Of a stretch of 64,000 nucleotides of DNA, positions 61,546 through 64,000 are shown piece by piece. The stretch lies in NCBI RefSeq assembly GCF_000786205.1, contig NZ_JROH01000003.1:62001-126000 (forward strand), read 5' to 3'. Source of the DNA: Sphingomonas sp. 37zxx. GTDB taxonomy: Bacteria; Pseudomonadota; Alphaproteobacteria; Sphingomonadales; Sphingomonadaceae. The notes beneath the pieces are model-generated. The model made no database searches and was not told the DNA's origin. It was given only the letters and a program-made list of their open reading frames with translations. Each line of letters starts with the position of its first letter. Positions within the stretch are counted from its first letter, which is position 1. A program made the position numbers and the translations under genes.

Positions 61546-61745
61546 GTGGTTCAGAATGATGGAAAGCTTGCCGTTTACGATCGTGCCGGTCTTGGCGGCT
61601 CGACGGCGGTCGGCGGTCGGCGGTCGGCGGTCGTAGGACCTGGTCCCCGCCGACGGTAATCGTATCGGACATCGGCCAGTCAGGTGCCGGGGTGTCAATA
61701 GCCACCGACTTCACGACAACCTTTGGCTATCAGATCGGCTCGTAA
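61546..61745 (+). pseudogene. Lasso precursor 2, split by a 7-bp repeat (phase-variable or decayed)
   Basis: The 3' part encodes RRTWSPPTVIVSDIGQS followed by a core GAGVSIATDFTTTFGYQIGS (61683-61742), again with Gly1 and Asp9, ending at TAA 61743. In its present form no start codon lies in this frame downstream of a TGA at 61557. Four CGGCGGT units at 61604-61631 sit between the core and two candidate starts. GTG 61546 (GGAAAG ribosome-binding site, 7 nt) joins the core when the repeat number is 2 or 5. ATG 61556/61559 joins when it is 3 or 6. With 3 units the ATG 61556 version has a 40-residue leader, the same length as in precursors 1 and 3. It is called a pseudogene for the sequenced state only. 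Confidence 0.6.
61604..61631 (+). repeat. Heptanucleotide tract (CGGCGGT)4
   Basis: Four exact tandem copies of CGGCGGT lie inside the leader region of precursor unit 2, 9 nt before its conserved Trp codon. Unit length 7 is not a multiple of 3, so each slippage event shifts the reading frame. Elsewhere in the window the 15-bp tandem repeat would keep frame; this one does not. Confidence 0.9.
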
Positions 61746-61979
61746 ACGCCGCACCTGCGGCTTGGATCAACCAGCGGCGAATCACTGATTGCTACGATCG
61801 AACGATGCGACGGATCGGATAAGCAAGATCAAGATTGTCCGTCGCGCGCTACCGCCGCCAGAATTGAATATAGCGTGATACTAGAAATCCAGCAGCTTGC
61901 GCTAACGACGCTCGTCTCGGATTTGATTTGTGCGAACGTTCATCATAATACCATGTGCCGAGGAAGATTTGGGGGTACG

Positions 61980-62162
61980 ATGATGCATCACGACAACAAG
62001 ACATCAGACCAAGCCCGCAATTTGGACAGCGACCACATAAGCGATCAGCGTCGCCCTTGGTCGACACCCGCCATCATCGTGTCCGACATTCGCCAGTCTG
62101 GGGCCAGCGTGAACACCTTTACCGACGGTACAAGTCCGTTCGGCTATCAATACGGATCATAG
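61980..62162 (+). CDS. Lasso peptide precursor 3 (candidate)
   Basis: A 60-aa precursor beginning MMHHDNKTSDQ. The leader ends 'RRPWSTPAIIVSDIRQS' and the core is GASVNTFTDGTSPFGYQYGS. Gly1, Asp9 and the Gly-Tyr-x-Tyr-Gly-Ser end match precursor 1. ATG 61980 or 61983 follows AGGAAG and GGGGG; an in-frame ATG at 61875 would add 35 residues without similarity to precursor 1, so I reject it. It lies 43 nt from the end of the convergent cyclase gene. Confidence 0.78.
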   Translation: MMHHDNKTSDQARNLDSDHISDQRRPWSTPAIIVSDIRQSGASVNTFTDGTSPFGYQYGS

Positions 62163-62205
62163 GCGCAGGATTTACGATCCGACGCTGATCGGCGCTCGGG
62201 CGGCG

Positions 62206-64000
62206 TTACCTGTTGGCGCGATCGAACCACGCGACAAAGTGTGCAAGCAGCATCGATTGCTGCGCAATCAGCAGACGGCGGTGATCCTCGGCCCGCGCCG
62301 GGTCGAGGTTATCGGTCATGCGCGCCAGTTGCTTGAAATCGATGTAGCGCGATACTTTGCCACCGCCGCCGCGATCGATTTGCGCCAGTTCGGCCATCGC
62401 CGCCGGCGCGGCTGACGCCGCCATGTCGAACATCTCGGGTTCTTGCGGGTCGTTGCCGGGACCACGCGCCAGCAGGCGCGCAGGCAATCGATCGGCAAAG
62501 GCTGCCCGCGCCAGCGGCCGTTCCAGCCCGTCGCGAAAATCGAGATGTTCGGGGATCGCCAGCGCGAATTCGACCACGCGGCGATCGTGAAACGGGCGCG
62601 TCAGGTCGAGCCCCAGCGCCGCCGCCTGCACCGCCGGCATCGGCGGCGATTCGATCACGCCGCAGAGCAGATGCCGCGCGCGTGCACGCCAGCGATTATC
62701 GACCGGTATCGGTCGCCGCAACCGCGCCGGATCGATCGCCCCGCGCGCGAACAGCGCTTGCGCGAAGGCGGGTGCGACGGCACGGTCGTCGAACACCGAG
62801 CGGCGGCGCCGCCGCCACGTCTGTTGCAGCGCGATCAGCCGCAGCGGTGCCAATGCGGGCAACACATCCCACCACAATGTCTGCGCCACGCTGCGCCCGG
62901 TCGCCCGCCGCCGCGCCCGCCATTCACGTACAAAGCGTCGTACATCGCCGCGGCGCAGGAACCGGCCCAACATCCACGGCGCACGCGAATTGACGGTATA
63001 ATCGCCGCCATGCCCGTCCATCACCAGCCGAACCCCGCGCGTGGCGACCAGCGCGAACAGCCGGTGGCGGACATCGGCACCGGCGGGGCCGTGGGTCGCG
63101 GCGAACCGGGTTTCCAGCGAGTCGAACACGCTGTCATCGCCCCGGCGATACGGCAGGATTTCCAGATCGGCGCGATCGGCAAAGGCCTCGACCGCCAACC
63201 GTGCATCGCGCACATGCGCGCCGGTCCCTTCAGACGCCAGCGCGGTCACGGCAACCACCCTTTGCCCCCGCGCCGCCGCGATCGGCCCCGCCACCGCCGC
63301 GATCGTGCCACTGTCGAACCCGCCGCTGAACAGCAATCCGGGTGGATCAACCAGCCGGCGCACCCGGCAGGCGATCGCCTCCTCCACCACCGCGCGATAG
63401 GTGGCTAGGTAATAGCCATCGTCGCGGCCCAGATGCTGCGGATCGGCATGCGGTCGCCAATAGGTCCGCGCCGTTCGCGTGCCATCGGCGGCGATCGTCA
63501 TGCTGGTGCCACCGGGAATAGCCTCGATCCCGGCAAACAGCGTCCGCCACGGTGCCGGATCGACCGGGAATAGCAGCCCGCGACCGACCGCAACTTCGTC
63601 CAGGTGGCGCGGCACGCCATCGACGCACCACAACGCCTTCACCTCGCTGGCAAACACGATGCAATCATCGGCCAGGTGAAAGAACAGCCCGCGCTGCCCC
63701 ATCGGATCGCGCACCATCAACAAGGCGCGGCGGCGCTGATCCCACAGGACAAAGGCATAATCGCCGATCAGGTGATCGACACAATCCTCCCCCCAATGGC
63801 GATAGGCCGCGAGCAGGATCGCGCTGTCCGGCAGCGACGATAGCGTCAGCCCGAGGGTCGCCGCGAGCGCTTCACGATTGTCGAGGCGGATGTCGGCGAC
63901 CAGCACCACGCCGCTTGCCCGATCGTGCAGCGGCTGCGCTTCAAACCGATCCTCGACATTCACGTGCATCAGGCAATGGCCAAAGCCGATCGAATCGAGC
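62206..64000 (-). CDS. AsnB-like lasso cyclase (C protein), N-terminus cut by window
   Basis: The frame stays open through 64000 ('LDSIGFGHCL' upstream of the first visible Met at 63969), so the true start and any N-terminal nucleophile lie outside the window. The visible 597 residues or so carry the glutaminase-like domain 'VVLVADIRLDNREALAATLGL...GDYAFVLWDQRRRALLMVRDPMGQRGLFF'. The synthetase domain has 'PGLLFSGGFDSGTIAAVAG' (ATP/PPi loop) and 'DGHGGDYTVNSRAPW'. 'DIRLDNREEL'-type sequences with SGGxDS are typical of lasso cyclases, which adenylate the ring Asp/Glu side chain. It faces the precursors tail to tail. It could be another AsnB-type amide synthetase; the precursors tip the balance to lasso. 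Confidence 0.82.
   Translation of the reverse strand, partial: LDSIGFGHCLMHVNVEDRFEAQPLHDRASGVVLVADIRLDNREALAATLGLTLSSLPDSAILLAAYRHWGEDCVDHLIGDYAFVLWDQRRRALLMVRDPMGQRGLFFHLADDCIVFASEVKALWCVDGVPRHLDEVAVGRGLLFPVDPAPWRTLFAGIEAIPGGTSMTIAADGTRTARTYWRPHADPQHLGRDDGYYLATYRAVVEEAIACRVRRLVDPPGLLFSGGFDSGTIAAVAGPIAAARGQRVVAVTALASEGTGAHVRDARLAVEAFADRADLEILPYRRGDDSVFDSLETRFAATHGPAGADVRHRLFALVATRGVRLVMDGHGGDYTVNSRAPWMLGRFLRRGDVRRFVREWRARRRATGRSVAQTLWWDVLPALAPLRLIALQQTWRRRRRSVFDDRAVAPAFAQALFARGAIDPARLRRPIPVDNRWRARARHLLCGVIESPPMPAVQAAALGLDLTRPFHDRRVVEFALAIPEHLDFRDGLERPLARAAFADRLPARLLARGPGNDPQEPEMFDMAASAAPAAMAELAQIDRGGGGKVSRYIDFKQLARMTDNLDPARAEDHRRLLIAQQSMLLAHFVAWFDRANR

Noticed and set aside
61166..61714. 182-aa minus-strand frame across the precursor region
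   Set aside because: It is antisense to two precursor units whose leader and core pattern is conserved, and has no start signal or family resemblance.
61875..62162. Longer 95-aa version of precursor 3
   Set aside because: The first 35 residues have no match to precursor 1, while ATG 61980/61983 has its own ribosome-binding site and gives equal leader lengths.

Overview
The window looks like chromosomal DNA of a sphingomonad (Alphaproteobacteria, Sphingomonadales). It has high GC content, sphingomonad-style SecDF/YajC, RNase R and ProS gene orders, an exosortase-A-type glycosyltransferase at the left edge, a feruloyl-CoA/vanillin module, and a large exopolysaccharide (EPS) locus. No database search was possible. 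Family names come from motifs read in the translations.

Positions 1-37,700 are mostly ordinary chromosome. The left edge holds an EPS-type glycosyltransferase and an acyltransferase. Then come a DJ-1/PfpI protein, topoisomerase IB, MscS, PutA, a MaoC hydratase, a thiolase, a TonB-like protein, an MFS pump, a PNPOx-like protein, the PHB depolymerase and an ABC exporter. These are followed by RNase R, an alcohol dehydrogenase, ProS, an EamA transporter, secF-secD-yajC, a soluble chemoreceptor-like protein, tRNA-Pro and a GAF-GGDEF-EAL protein. A hydroxycinnamate module follows (CoA hydratase/lyase, vanillin-type dehydrogenase, MarR, MFS) with a clear palindromic operator, then uracil-DNA glycosylase, folK and tRNA-Lys. 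A palindromic repeat family is scattered through this half. Three copies lie inside coding sequences and appear to have been inserted in frame, each encoding a similar Pro/Gly-rich peptide.

Positions 37,891-57,152 hold an EPS locus: OPX export lipoprotein, O-antigen-ligase-like protein, Wzc-type tyrosine kinase, PglK-like ABC flippase candidate, acyltransferase, five glycosyltransferases, FkbM methyltransferase, asparagine synthetase and an EpsG-type polymerase. No Wzx flippase and no priming glycosyltransferase were seen.

Positions 57,189-64,000 are the most interesting part. A PF14907-type nucleotidyltransferase, a DUF6916-like protein, a GNAT acetyltransferase and three tandem tail-collar (MdpB-like) proteins lie beside an apparent lasso-peptide locus. 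That locus has an AsnB-like lasso cyclase running off the right edge and three tandem precursor units. Each core starts with Gly1, has Asp at position 9 and ends in Gly-Ser. The middle unit is split by four copies of a 7-bp repeat. Losing or gaining one repeat unit would rejoin its core to a start codon, which suggests either a phase-variable RiPP precursor or a freshly decayed one. Leader peptidase, RRE, transporter and possible kinase genes should lie beyond position 64,000.
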